A DNA stretch of 64,000 bases, taken from the NCBI GenBank assembly GCA_951230915.1, contig OX579637.1:33976001-34040000 (forward strand), written 5' to 3'. The notes under the pieces are model-generated. The model was not told where the DNA came from. It saw nothing but the letters and a program-made list of their open reading frames with translations, and searched no databases. Below, piece by piece: positions 11,041-21,848 of this stretch (its first letter is position 1; each line of letters opens with the position of its first letter). Source of the DNA: Antitrichia curtipendula. Taxonomy: Eukaryota; Streptophyta; Bryopsida; Hypnales; Leucodontaceae. Both the position numbers and the translations under genes were made by a program.

Positions 11041-11830
11041 TGATAGTGAAATTCTAACTCCCTAACTATCTATCCTATGTCTAGGGTTGATTGGGTAGTT
11101 GGCATCATTTCTAACGTCCCTAATTACGTTAAATGAGAACCCTTATGTTCCTTCCATGAACCTTTAAGACTATCTTTGTGTTTTGACACTCCACCTGGAA
11201 GTTCTACTTCTAAAGACTAATCCTGAAGTTCAACTTTTACTCTAAATTCCAACCTCTAAATGTAACTCTAGATTTTTACTCTTTAGTACTAACTCTAAAT
11301 TTTAACCTCCAAATTTGATTCTATATTTTGACCTTTACTCTCGTTTTTTACTCCTAAATTAACTCTAGAATTTACAGTCGAAGTTTAACTCAAACTCTGG
11401 ACTTTTAACTCTAAATTTTTACTTTCTAACCTAACTCTAAAATTTGACTTCTAAGTTTTATCCTAACTTTCAAATCTAACTTCTAAATTTAACTCCTATT
11501 TTTATTCTAAATATTCTTCTTTGAATTGACTTTAAATTCTACTTCCTAAGTTTTACTCAAAATATTTTACTTTTAATTTTTACTTTCTAATCGGATTTTT
11601 GACTCCTAATTAACTCTAAACTTTTATTCTTAACCTACCCTAAGATTTGACTTAAGAATTTGACTCCTAGATTACACTTCCAAATTAACCTTAACCGTTT
11701 TATTTCCCAAAGTTAACTCTAGATTTTTAACTTAGAATTTAATTTTTACCATTAAAACTTTAATTTGACTCTAGTTTTAACCGCCAATTGATCCCTAATT
11801 CTAATCCTAAATTCTCTTTCTATCCTAAAT
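11041..11830. repeat. Cryptic CTAAATTTTAACTC-type simple repeat
   Basis: About 0.8 kb is built from endless variants of short words such as AACTCTAAATTTTGACT and CTTCTAAATTTAACTCC, with no fixed period. It looks like a very degenerate minisatellite or slippage-derived tract. Every frame is full of stops. Confidence 0.65.
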
Positions 11831-13049
11831 CCCTAAGTTCCGTCCATGGTTCCTTTTGGATGAAATTTTAATCCAATTCCTTTGTCCTACTTCCTCCTAC
11901 TTAACTTATCCTAACACGGTTGATTTAAAGCCAAATTCTAAGTGTAATATGTTTTTGGAAACTTCTATCCGTAATCTAGAAACTTTTGAATCTAAACTCT
12001 TACTTTGCACTAATCACGGCTTGTTAATCGCGCTTAAAGGGCTTTAATTCAAAAACTCACCTCTTCACTACCGGTTTCGGAAATCACTTCGTCCACGTCC
12101 ACGTATACATCCTCATGCTCCATGGTAACCTTTTGTTTTGTTTTACTTTTTCCAAGCTTAGCGTTTAATTTGAGAAAATATTACACCCTTGCAATCTAAC
12201 TTCCTTCTTTCCCTTCCTCTTTTCTTTCTCCTTCTTTCCTTCTACACAAGTACTATTCCACTTAAGCTTTTATGAATCTTACACTATGGTCTCAAACTCC
12301 AAGGTGGTCTTAATGTTCCTCCTACCCTCTTACACAAAAAGTCTTACACTTGTCATTCTAATCCTCTTTCTAATGGTCACTACGAACTCTCAAGATTTTC
12401 TTCCTAAGCCTACCTAATCCTAGGCCTAGGTCACTATTTATCGTCTCTCACCTTCTCCCATCTATTTCAACTTCTTCTTCACTAATCTCCTTCCATTCTT
12501 GTTGGTTTTGTTTTGGTGTAGAGAGAGAGGTGGTTTGAGAGTTTTGTATACAGGTTTTGAAATATTTAGAAGTGCGGCTTCTATTTTTCCCCCTCCCTTT
12601 TCTCCCCTTTGTATTTTGTTGTCGTATTTTCTTTTCCAAAATAAATGTTATCTCCTAGTTTTCAGATTTAGGAAACCAAAACCAAAAATAAGAAAAGAGA
12701 GGCAACTGGCTTGACCCCCTATCCTCCTTTGAGATGTCCCGACTCCCCAGCTCAACTTGAATTGGACTCGACCTGCGCCCGACCTGACTGGACTCCGACC
12801 CCTCCCTGGCTGCTAGACTGGCTGGGGAGGGGGTTGGATATTTTTTCCTTCTTTTCCTTTTAATTTGGAATCCTTGTTTTCGGGCTTGGATCCAAACTAG
12901 GGGATTTTCTCTCCAAAGATCTACAAAAAACAACAATATGTAAACTTAGGTAGGTCTAGGTTGCTAAAACTTGAGGGACAACACATAACAACTAGACGTA
13001 CTCGACTTGGATTACAAGGGCTTGCTAAAACTAATTGTCTTGGAAGCTA
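11831..13049. other. Non-coding, pyrimidine-rich stretch
   Basis: From 11.83 to 12.65 kb the plus strand is rich in CT (TTCCTTCTTTCCC, CTTCTTCTTC). A GC-richer piece lies at 12.71-12.84 kb (CTGACTGGACTCC, CTGGCTGGGGAGGG). It could be a fragment of a retroelement end, but no LTR pair, primer site or polyprotein motif was found. Confidence 0.4.
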
Positions 13050-13255
13050 AACTTTGGACTTTTCCAAGAAGGTCTTGGAAACTAGACTTTGGGACTAAGG
13101 GTTATAGAGGTTCAAAGCTTCGCCGTAAAGTTGGATTTAACACCAACTTTAGGACTTGCAACACTCTAGTGGTTCAAAGCTCCGCCGTCTGGAACTGTTT
13201 TAATACACTCTATAGGACTTGACATTGTCACTAGTTCAAAGTTTCGCCTTCTCCG
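13050..13255. repeat. Degenerate array, period about 60 bp
   Basis: The phrase GTTCAAAG(C/T)TxCGCC recurs at 13111, 13172 and 13232, preceded each time by GGACT(T/A)-containing sequence with TAGGACTTG before the later two. Spacing is about 60-61 bp. Three imperfect copies are visible. Confidence 0.6.
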
Positions 13256-14740
13256 GGGGGGTCCACACAAGAAGGGGGATATTAGAAGAGGATGGGAACA
13301 CATGAGTAAGGAGAACCAACACGATAGGATACTTGAGATACACAACTTCACATGCTAAAGACCCTCCAAAGCGGCATCGCCAAGGTACGGTGGGGGGTTG
13401 CTCTAGGGTTAGTGGAAGACACAAAAAGACAGTTAAAACGTACAAATTAGTTCACAAGAATACACCAAGGATAAAAGGACTCTTGAATAACAACAAGAGT
13501 ATACACAAACAAGGTAGAAGGACCTCCAAGGACCTTCAAAGCTTGAAAATAAGCAACAATGGAACCCAAAGTGCTCCAAAAACACCGTAGAGGTTTTTGG
13601 CTTCAAACGCCAAATATTCAAAATAACTTAAACCCACGGACCCAAAACAAGAATTGGGGGTGTTCTAGAGAGAGAAATGGGACCCTTATGTAGGTTTCCA
13701 AGGGCCTATTCTTCCCTCTAGAGTTCTAAGGTAACCTTATCAACTTGGATTTTCATCCTAATCCCTAAAATCTACTTCTACCATCTATGTTGGACCAACA
13801 TCCCAACTTTTGAAGATTAATTCCAATTGTCAAACAGATTGCGTTGTTGGCTCTAGTTTGCCGCGTTTAATCCTAGATCGCTCTATCCTCCGTACCAAGG
13901 CCAAAAACCCATCATAGACTAATTTAGTTAAAAAACCAAATCGTGATAAAATCCTAGATCTTGGAGGTCTCTTGTTGGTCAGTGGAGATTAAAACTAGCC
14001 ATCTCCTTGAATTAGCAACGGTGCGGAAATCTTCTATAGGTAGAGAAATCTTGGCAAATCGATTTTGTCGTTGGATTCCTGGCATGGGATTTACCCTAGA
14101 ACACCATCCTTGGGCTGTAGATTCCTCCACGACCCCTGTCTTGCGTCAGTGGCTCCTGCATGCTTACAATCGAGGTTTTGGGAATTCGTCGATTTGATGG
14201 GGAATTCTAAACCTAACTCTAGGATCCGACCTAGTGGCCTCACTGTGGATTCCTTGGACCAACTTAGTCATGAATTGCCACATTCATGGTGGAATTTAGT
14301 CCTTTTGGGGCTATGTGACTCAAATCCTCCAAATCTAATCGTTTTGTTATTTCTACCCTATTTTTAGGCTAGGTTTGAGGGGATTCTAAGTCTAAATACA
14401 TACCTAGATCAAATACTATAATGGGTATGATACAACCCTATTTTGGTTCTACACTCTTTTTTATGGTTTTTTGTATAATTTTATCAACTTTAAATTGCAA
14501 ATTTCAAAAAAATAATTCTATGAGTCCCAAGTGACAAATTGGGAGCTCACAATATGCTAATGCCATTTGAAAATAATATTCTTCTCCAGACCTTGCCATT
14601 AAAATTTCCGAAACAAAGAATTAGAAGAAAATGCTAATGTTGCATCCAGCAATGATCAATCCATTGATGACACTATAGATGGTGAGATTCCAGATGAAAG
14701 TGATTTAAAAGTGTTCCAACGATTAGCTAAGGGTAGGAGA
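13256..14740. other. No supported gene
   Basis: Short open frames on both strands are unsupported. The text around 14.4-14.55 kb (TATTTTGGTTCTACACTC, then poly-A-rich) resembles the end of a retroelement or a polyadenylation region, but nothing confirms it. Confidence 0.35.
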
Positions 14741-15090
14741 GTTTGATACAACTAATTGTAACGAACGTATAAGATATAAGACAAGACAAGACCTGATGAA
14801 TTTTCTAGATAACAAGATTTGATACTAGAGTTTAAGAAGTACAAGAGTAGGGCTTAAATGAAGAGCTAAGGTCAAGAGAGGTGTTGTCAAGACTAAGGAC
14901 TACCTCAGCCTCGACTCCTATATATACTACTAGCTAGGAGGTTCTTTCAAAAACTTCCACTACTTGGAAAGCTTCTCAAGAAGCTGCCCTCTAGCTTGAA
15001 GGTTCTGTTAGAAACTTTTAGAACCTTCTTGTTGTTTGAAGAGTTTCTCAAGAAGCTTCCTAGAGAAGGTTCTAAATTATGTTCATGGCA
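14741..15090. other. LTR-like or promoter-like fragment with palindromic words
   Basis: Contains CTCCTATATATACTACTAG (a TATA-like core) followed by repeated AAGCTTCTCAAGAAGCT and AGAACCTTCT words that fold back on each other (14970-15070). Solo-LTRs of plant Copia elements can look like this, but I found no matching second copy or clear ends. The bases 15091-15590 are AT-rich with nothing recognisable. Confidence 0.3.
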
Positions 15091-15590
15091 CTAATTTTAT
15101 ATATATTTCTAAAGGCGGGAGACATTAAGAATTTTTATTACAACAAATGTATCTTTATATTTTTTTATAGCTTATAGCTTATACATATTCTCATCAAAGG
15201 GTCTATTGTTTTATATTATTGACTCTAACTATTAAACAAATAAATCATTTTTGTATGATACTCTTTTCCATAGTTTCATCTAATTTATCCTAAATCATTC
15301 TAAAAATTTTAGTTAGTCTAATAGATAATTAATGGACAATAAAAAAATCATCCAATAGACTTGACATATGTATTCATCTATAGGACAAACAAGATGGACA
15401 AGCTATCTAGTTGAGGGATCAAACGAACTTCATTAGCACTTTTTACTCAAGAATAAATTAAATCATTAAGAAAAATTAAAAATTGTGAATTTTTGGATCC
15501 ATCTCCATTAAGACTTAGTCTTAGCACTTCAAGACTAGTCTAACTGATTACTAGTAGAAGACTCAATGTATGAATCAATAAAAAAAATGT

Positions 15591-15602
15591 TGATTTTTTC
15601 TG
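15591..15602. repeat. Left candidate target-site duplication of the MULE-like element
   Basis: TGATTTTTTCTG is identical to 47895-47906. The two copies lie immediately outside the imperfect terminal inverted repeats of the outer element. Mutator-like elements make 8-11-bp duplications, so the true duplication would be 9-11 of these bases plus chance identity. Confidence 0.6.
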
Positions 15603-15609
15603 CAATGAT

Positions 15610-15617
15610 ACTAGGGT
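15610..15617. repeat. Left 8-bp target-site duplication of the giant hAT
   Basis: ACTAGGGT, identical to 33153-33160. Eight-base duplications are diagnostic of hAT transposition. The target lies inside the left terminal repeat of the MULE-like element. Confidence 0.9.
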
Positions 15618-15627
15618 CAGGGTTGAC

Positions 15628-15970
15628 AGGATGTCCGCGTCCACGTCCGGCGGACGTGGATGCTGACCCCCGGACGTCTTTTGACATCCCTGGACGGGCC
15701 GTCCGATTAGTCGGATCGTCCGCACGGTCGGGAGGCTCGCGGACAGTCCCGCGGACGGGATCTCGCGGACGGGCCCTCGTGCGGACATAGCGTCGAGCTC
15801 GCGGACGCGATCGTGCGGACGAGATCGCGCGGTCGGATCTTGCAGACGGGCACGTGCGGACGGGACGTCCGCGCGATCCCATCCGCACGATCTGCCCGTC
15901 CGATTCTGGGCCGTCCGATTCGCACGTAGGCGTCCGCATTGCCTAGTCCGCCTTCGGACGCCATAAATAG
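15628..15970. promoter_or_regulatory. Left subterminal CGGACG array and probable promoter of the first gene
   Basis: About 340 bp of GC-rich DNA packed with CGGAC/GTCCG words in both orientations. Bases 15640-15660 form a perfect hairpin with 10-base arms (TCCACGTCCG / CGGACGTGGA) and a one-base loop. At the inner edge a TATA-like ATAAATA (15963-15969) precedes the gene at 16245 by a normal leader length. The same array type lies upstream of the other three genes. It could be transposase-binding subterminal repeats, shared promoter elements, or both. Confidence 0.7.
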
Positions 15971-16244
15971 CGCGGTGGACGGCTCATTCCTCACAATTGT
16001 TTCTCTTGCGGAGTGGGTGATCTAGTGCCTCTCACTGGCTCTACGCGCCCCTTTCGTTTTGGTGCGTGAACGATTGTGCTCGGATACTGAATTGCACCAA
16101 ATTATTTTGGTGATTACTTGGTTTTGATGGCCTTGTTAACAACTTCACCTCGTTTCATTGGCAAGTGTCAAACATTTTGTTCAGTTCTCCTAAAAATTCA
16201 TGTGAACTTTGTCATCAAATCATTTCATTTTAATCAAGGTTATT

Positions 16245-17342
16245 ATGCCTCGCAATAGTAGTTCAAGGTCCAGTAACAAAGGCAAATCCCAGGACATGAA
16301 CTGGAGAGATTGGGCAAATCCAATGTGTGTAGCTAAACCTGGATGGGAAGAAGAGCCCAAAAAGATTTGGGACTGTACAATGTGCAAAAAGTACGTCAAA
16401 ATGACACACCTCTCCAAAATGTGGTCACAAGAACGAGCAGAAAAACAAGTTCGACGTTGGGAAGGACAAATTTCCACGTGCGAGAGCCAATACTTTGTGC
16501 ACCGATACGAAGAAGTAACCCGGTGCGCTGAGCTGCCTGATTCCAAACCAAATGTTATGAATTATTCCAACATGACCATGGTTTGGGCAGAGATTGTACT
16601 CCACAAAGATGTAGACTGGTGCACAATTTATGGGAAAAATGTTGACAATATGAAGCGCACTGACGCTGTTATTTATACGAGTTGGACTCAACCGAGCGAT
16701 TGTATACAAATGTGGTCCAATCGAGGGCAGTTTGGATTTCCGCCGGTTGTATTGTCGGATGCTGAGGATGAATGGTCGGACGACAATGATGTAGAAGACA
16801 ATCCAGCACCCGTAACATTTACAGTGGGACATGAGCGTCAAGAAGCTCGGGAAGACATCGAGTTCAATCAACAAATGCAAGAAGCTATGCATAGAAGCAT
16901 GGAGGATCGGGGTCAACAACACGGGCATGACAGGTCCTACCAACATGATCGTACTGCATCTGGTTCACAAGATGGTCAAAGGGTCTTACACTACGCTAAC
17001 GACCCCCGAGGTACTTATTACAACCCAGAAAAAAGCCATGGAACCACACATGATTTTGGATCTAGCCAAGGAGGCTCCCAATACTTGTCCGGATCTACTA
17101 CGGGTGGTTCATATGAGCGTCACACAGGCTCTCGTCATGTCGAACCAAGGCAAGGAAGGTCTCAGCACCGTGATGTAGTTCCTCCTCCAACTTTTGGAGG
17201 TCTTTACTATGGAAATCCCAATCAAGGAGCTACGCCAAGCGACTATGGATGCACTTGGGGCGGAGGACCATATCTTGGCACTTATGGATCCGGTTCCACA
17301 CCACCGAAACATAGAGATGACATCCATTCAGATTCTGAGTAA
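16245..17342 (+). CDS. Uncharacterised protein with N-terminal domain shared with the RING gene, Gly/Ser-rich tail
   Basis: A single intact intronless frame of 365 residues. I start at the ATG at 16245 (MPRNSSSRSSNKG), because the frame upstream of it has only a TTG. The N-terminal half contains DWANPMCVAKPGW, WDCTMCKKYVKMTHL (a CxxC pair), YFVHRYEEVTRC, MNYSNMTMVWAEIVL and DVDWCTIY. The pattern FVHRxxEVxR...NYSxxxMV...VDW recurs in the RING protein at 32.3 kb, so the two genes share a domain. The C-terminal half is hydrophilic and rich in Gly, Ser, His, Gln and Tyr, with an acidic end (DDIHSDSE). A decayed homologue lies at 53.4-54.2 kb in a related element. I recognise no family. DNA- or protein-binding for transposition is possible but unproven. 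Confidence 0.75.
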   Translation: MPRNSSSRSSNKGKSQDMNWRDWANPMCVAKPGWEEEPKKIWDCTMCKKYVKMTHLSKMWSQERAEKQVRRWEGQISTCESQYFVHRYEEVTRCAELPDSKPNVMNYSNMTMVWAEIVLHKDVDWCTIYGKNVDNMKRTDAVIYTSWTQPSDCIQMWSNRGQFGFPPVVLSDAEDEWSDDNDVEDNPAPVTFTVGHERQEAREDIEFNQQMQEAMHRSMEDRGQQHGHDRSYQHDRTASGSQDGQRVLHYANDPRGTYYNPEKSHGTTHDFGSSQGGSQYLSGSTTGGSYERHTGSRHVEPRQGRSQHRDVVPPPTFGGLYYGNPNQGATPSDYGCTWGGGPYLGTYGSGSTPPKHRDDIHSDSE

Positions 17343-17616
17343 AGTAGGTAGAGCTATTTTAGTCATTGTCTCACAATCGAGTGGGCCTTGGAATCTTTTG
17401 CCATTGGATTATGGAGTGTGGCAATCATAGTACAAAAATATCGGCATCTCGGCGAATAGCATTTACGTACTAAATTACTTTGATGTAAATATATTGTATT
17501 AAAATGTATTTGGACGTTAGTACTTGGTATCATCATAGCGATATCATTCAAGTATCAACTGTATTGCTTTTCAATATAAAAAATATTTGCGTACGATGAA
17601 ATTCTATTATCATTAT

Positions 17617-18549
17617 CCCCTAAATGTTTTTGACTATGTTTTCACCAAAAACGCTCCAAAACTGCCATTTCTAATACTAGTGTCAAATTTTAGAAATAAA
17701 ACATTCTTGGACACATGTAACCATAGGATCTTGTAGTAAACTTGTTTAAGAAGATGTGGAAGAAATTTCAGAATTTTCCACCATGTGGATTGCAAGATAA
17801 TAGTGTTTGAATTGACAAAAATCCTTTTTTTGTCCTTGCAAAAAAACGGGCAGCTGCCCTTCACAAGGTCACATTTGTATGAAAAAATGTCCAAAATGGT
17901 GGTTACTCTTTGGATTTATTTTTGAAGGCAAGTTGGCTACATGCTTGAAAATTTTCAAATCATTTGGAATTGTACAAAATATAGGAAAAAAATAGTAAGT
18001 AGGAAGAGGTAGAGAATGATTCAAAACACTAAATTGTGAAGAATTAATTTATGGAATTGAAAAATGCCAATCCAACGGTTGTAATGTTGTAATAAACAAT
18101 CTACACCCAATGTTTTTATTTTTTTCAAAAATATTGAAAATTCAGTTAAATAAAAGACTTCAAAGTTTATTTTAGAGTTGAAATTCCATAACTACCCTTA
18201 AACTAAGAATCCTCATAACTTTTGACTCATAGATCTAAATGGCATGATTCAAAGCTTCCCATGTAAATATAAATCTAAAGAACCAATTTCAGTTTTTATT
18301 TTCTTAAAAAGTGATTTTTGAAGAAGTTTTTTCGCTGCCCGTGCTGCCCGCCAAGGACTGAAAACGACATATCATGCAATAACTTTTTAACCATGTAGTC
18401 AAAATTTATGAGAATTGTTGGGCCTTAAAGCTACTCCTCGGGCACGTGTTGTATGAAAATTTCAAAGAAAAAAAATATGAATTCCATTTGTAGTGAGTTG
18501 CCCAAAATCGCTATGTTGCCAAATAAACCACTTTGGTCTTTTAGGGGTT
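17617..18549. repeat. About 0.93-kb dispersed repeat with CCCCTAAA ends, inside the hAT
   Basis: Starts ATCCCCTAAATG and ends TTTTAGGGGTTA, so it has short inverted ends (CCCCTAAA). Most of it reappears inverted at 58.78-59.91 kb (shared GGTGAAAAC, GTCAAAAACxTTTAGGGG and CATAACTTTTGACTCAT), and part at 52.54-52.69 kb. In the related element at 56.4 kb the flanks of this region are directly joined. It is therefore probably a small element inserted between the first and second genes. It is non-coding. Confidence 0.5.
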
Positions 18550-18894
18550 ATATGTGTTCAACATTGATTATACAATTTTCAACCCAACCATACCAAGCTA
18601 ACGTCCATCAACAATAATTGTTGCATTGCACTTCTCATCCAAGGATTTCAAGCAAAACATATGATGAATGCATAAATAGATGGTAGACATTGGACACTAG
18701 AAGTTTCAAAACACACAAATATTTCAAAATTTTATACCAATTGTAAGGGTGCACATATATTGGCATACATTGATGGTGCATATATATACTAGATAGTTTG
18801 CAAACAATCATGCAAACTTATGTACTTGCCTCTACATTTACCTAATACTTCTATAGTTCTATCACTTCTATGTCGTTCACTAACACCATAGACA

Positions 18895-20379
18895 CTAATA
18901 TGAGTGGCGGAAGTGTTCATCCGGAATAGGCCAGTTGTAATTATTGATAAATCGATGGATGATTTCGGACAAGCTACCGCGAGAATCAATCACCGAATCA
19001 CAAAGGCGCTCCAAGTAAAGGTGAAAAATCTTTGCCAAATCCTCATGGCTAAATCTTGTATGTCCTTCATTTTCCCGATGTAAGCTCACATAGTCCGCCG
19101 ATATGCAACCATTGTTGATGGCTTGAGCTATTTGACCAACCGCATATTCCTCCAATTTACGTGATAAATTCGGTATCATTGTCACATCCGCATCTCTTCT
19201 ATGCAAGTATACAATAGAAGGGTCCACCCACCACCTCTTTTTCAAGGTCTCAGTCCGCTCACTCTGAGAGGTGAACGTGTACAAGGACTTCATTGGTTCA
19301 TTACGTAAAGTAGTCATGCCCCAATCGCAAACTCCAATGTAAACACATGACTCATCATTGGGAAAGTGAAACATAATGTTGTCTAGTGAAAGATCATTGT
19401 GCAAATGTCCAGCGCTGTGCACTGCATTCATGAGGTGCACCAATGCCCATGCAAGCTCTGTGCGCTTCTTCCTCCAACGACCAAGAAAAAAAGCTTTGGT
19501 CACCTCTTCCGGGGTCGGTTGAGAATAAGCCAACCGAATGCCAATGTTATCGGGATATTCCTTATCCAATTTTAACATTTGCTTCAATGTTCCGCCAATC
19601 CACCAATACGAGTACCCTTCGTTTTGCGTTGCATGAACACCAGAAAACCGGATAACTCCATCATGTGAAATTCTCACTGCCATTGACTCGTTTTGGTGTT
19701 CCAACCTTGCGAGCGGAGGTCGTATGCGTTGTTGATGAGATACCTTCGCTGCAAACTCCCAAAATGTGAGTATCTCACGACATCCTTCAATTCGGACCCT
19801 CCGAATTGTTGCATATCCACCCCTCAGGATTTGATCATCTTGTGGAATCACCCTTGCTATTTTCGGAAGCGCTAAGAGATGTCGTCGCCCACGTTGCAAC
19901 TCCACAAGTCCCTCATCACTATTCCACCAACCCATTGAACCTCGCCTCTTTCGATTCTTTGCAAAAGGGGCGCACTGACGAACAAACAAGTCTGCCCTCA
20001 AAATGACCTGTTCAAAAGCGCCATCACCGACGCGGTGTTGCTTCCCGTACTTCTCTAAGATCACCTTTGCATTCCACAATGCATCATAGACCTTGTTCTT
20101 CAAAAATTGTTGAAAGCCCTTGCTCTCCATTTCATGAATCCAGTAGGGTACGTTTAAAGCATCCGTGAACTTCTGTGCCATATCTCCCTTGAATTTAGCT
20201 GGACTCTCGTCTTCATACCTTGCATATTTGGTATACAACGACGCAGTGGTTTCCGACTCATAAAATTTGACAATGCACTCAATGAGAAATGCTTTGCAAG
20301 CGAGAGAAGGAGCGTCCATACTTACCTCACTGTTCGGCTTCACTCGTTTATCCTTCGCAGCCTTCTTTGATCTCGGCAT
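18895..20379 (-). CDS. Protein-kinase-like protein carried by the hAT element
   Basis: An intact intronless frame of 494 residues. I choose the ATG at 20379 (MPRSKKAAKDKR), which gives a basic N-terminus like the neighbouring gene's MPR start; the frame is open to an earlier ATG at 20427. The C-terminal half has kinase landmarks: a glycine-rich-like LRGGYATIRRV (about residues 187-197), FAAKVSH with a candidate Lys, LHNDLSLDNIMFH (HxDxxxxN catalytic loop, about residue 328) and CDWGM (DFG replaced by DWG, about residue 350). The N-terminal 180 residues have no domain I know. The product is probably a cytoplasmic or nuclear Ser/Thr-type kinase or pseudokinase. A CGGACGG array lies upstream. 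No breaks were seen, unlike the two genes to its right, so it may be younger or under selection. Confidence 0.75.
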   Translation of the reverse strand: MPRSKKAAKDKRVKPNSEVSMDAPSLACKAFLIECIVKFYESETTASLYTKYARYEDESPAKFKGDMAQKFTDALNVPYWIHEMESKGFQQFLKNKVYDALWNAKVILEKYGKQHRVGDGAFEQVILRADLFVRQCAPFAKNRKRRGSMGWWNSDEGLVELQRGRRHLLALPKIARVIPQDDQILRGGYATIRRVRIEGCREILTFWEFAAKVSHQQRIRPPLARLEHQNESMAVRISHDGVIRFSGVHATQNEGYSYWWIGGTLKQMLKLDKEYPDNIGIRLAYSQPTPEEVTKAFFLGRWRKKRTELAWALVHLMNAVHSAGHLHNDLSLDNIMFHFPNDESCVYIGVCDWGMTTLRNEPMKSLYTFTSQSERTETLKKRWWVDPSIVYLHRRDADVTMIPNLSRKLEEYAVGQIAQAINNGCISADYVSLHRENEGHTRFSHEDLAKIFHLYLERLCDSVIDSRGSLSEIIHRFINNYNWPIPDEHFRHSY

Positions 20380-20589
20380 CGTGATGAAATCACGTCTAGA
20401 AGTGCACTTGCAATTTGTAATCCACAAGGCAATATACGATTTGCCAAATGATCATACACAAAATGTAGAAAAAAAAAGCAACAAGTATCCCCTAGAAATC
20501 ACACTCTTATTTTCCCTTAGAAAGGAGCCAATGGAGGATAAACCACCAAGCTCTCCGCTCTCTCTTGCATGACACAAGGGGGAAGATAA

Positions 20590-20890
20590 AAGTAAGGAGC
20601 GGACGGGCCGTCCGACTCTTTTATGCAAAGTGGACGCCTCGATCGTCCGCCTGATCGGACGAACCCGACGAGGCGGACGGATCATCGTCCGCCTCGTCAG
20701 GACCGTCCGATCAGGCGGACACCACTTGTCCGACACATCGGACGGCCCCGATGAATCGGATGGCCGCCGTCCGCCCAGGGCCTTCCGACCTGGGCAATCC
20801 GCCTGATTGGACAACCCCTCTCGAGTGGAGATCAAATTGAGAGATTTTTCGAGGTCGTCCGACCAGGCGGACGGCTACATCATCTGACTC
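20590..20890. promoter_or_regulatory. CGGACGG array upstream of the kinase-like gene
   Basis: About 300 bp with many CCGTCCG and CGGACGG half-sites, often facing each other across 4-8 bases (for example GACCGTCCGATCAGGCGGAC). It is located 200-500 bp upstream of the minus-strand kinase start. Confidence 0.65.
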
Positions 20891-21024
20891 CTAAAACGAC
20901 CTCGACCAGCAAATAATGACAAGGATGGAAAAGACAAAAATCTCATCGGCATTCACTTTCCTACTTAAAGAACTTGAATCATTAAATAGAAGTCCAGCGT
21001 TTTTTTAATGCAATGATCTTTAAT

Positions 21025-21135
21025 CTTATACCCTAAACCCTATACCCTAAATCCTATACCCTGAAACTTAAATCCTAAATTGTATATCCTAAAGTCACAA
21101 TTTTATACCCTAAACCCTACACCCTAAACCCTCAG
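21025..21135. repeat. Degenerate interstitial CCCTAAA (telomere-like) tract
   Basis: Repeats of CCCTAAA and CCTATACCCTAAA interspersed with mutated units. CCCTAAA is the common plant telomere unit and is also a promoter telo-box. The degeneracy suggests an old interstitial or transposon-borne tract, not a chromosome end. Confidence 0.6.
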
Positions 21136-21726
21136 TCTTGGTACATTTTGTTTTGTGGATTTTCTAAAGAAAAGGAATGTTTTCACTTCTTTAGGATACT
21201 ACTCTATATTTATAAAGATATTATATATTTTTTTTTAAATATATTATGCTAATGACCTAAGCAATATGATGGGCTATTTAGTATATTTAAATGGTATGAG
21301 GATTGAGACTATTAAATTAAATTATACCTTTTAAAGCCTAGTATCCTGTATGCCCCTCCCACCTTCCCATCTTTCTTGATATTTATTTATTATTTTTTAA
21401 TTACTCTAAGCTTGTTTCAATTGTTGAAGTTTGGTTGAGGCCTTTTTTAGGCTCAACCAGCTGGATGAGCTGATGGCAGTGTATGACTTGACTTGCCATT
21501 AGCTTGAATTTAACATGACCATGTTAAAATGATCATTTTACATCACATGGCTCAACCATGCTATACCATGGTGTTTTTTCAAGTGGTTCTAATTTAAATC
21601 ATGGGTTTTACGATTTAAATCAAGGATAACCACATTAGGTAGAGTTTGGTACAAGTTGGGTGACTTGACTAGCTTCTTTCTTCTTATTGGTTGTACATTA
21701 AGCGGTGAGTATAATTTCACTTGACT

Positions 21727-21848
21727 AACTTGACATTATGATAGTTGGTGAATGTGAATTTGAATTAGTGGTCCAGGTTCTTTCCATAACTTGACATTAT
21801 GACAGTTGATGAATGTGAATTTGAATTAGTGGTCCAGGTTCTTTCCAT
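21727..21848. repeat. 61-bp direct tandem duplication
   Basis: Units at 21727-21787 and 21788-21848 begin AACTTGACATTATGA and differ at only two positions, so this duplication is recent relative to the surrounding decay. Confidence 0.85.

Noticed and set aside
12448..12936. Basic open frames on the minus strand
   Set aside because: Low-complexity translation of a pyrimidine-rich tract.
15535..15994. Several overlapping open frames on both strands, rich in Arg, Pro and Thr
   Set aside because: They are by-products of the CGGACG array composition. They are open in many frames and have no domain or start context. The same applies to open frames at 20452-20835, 28357-28640 and 32869-33153.
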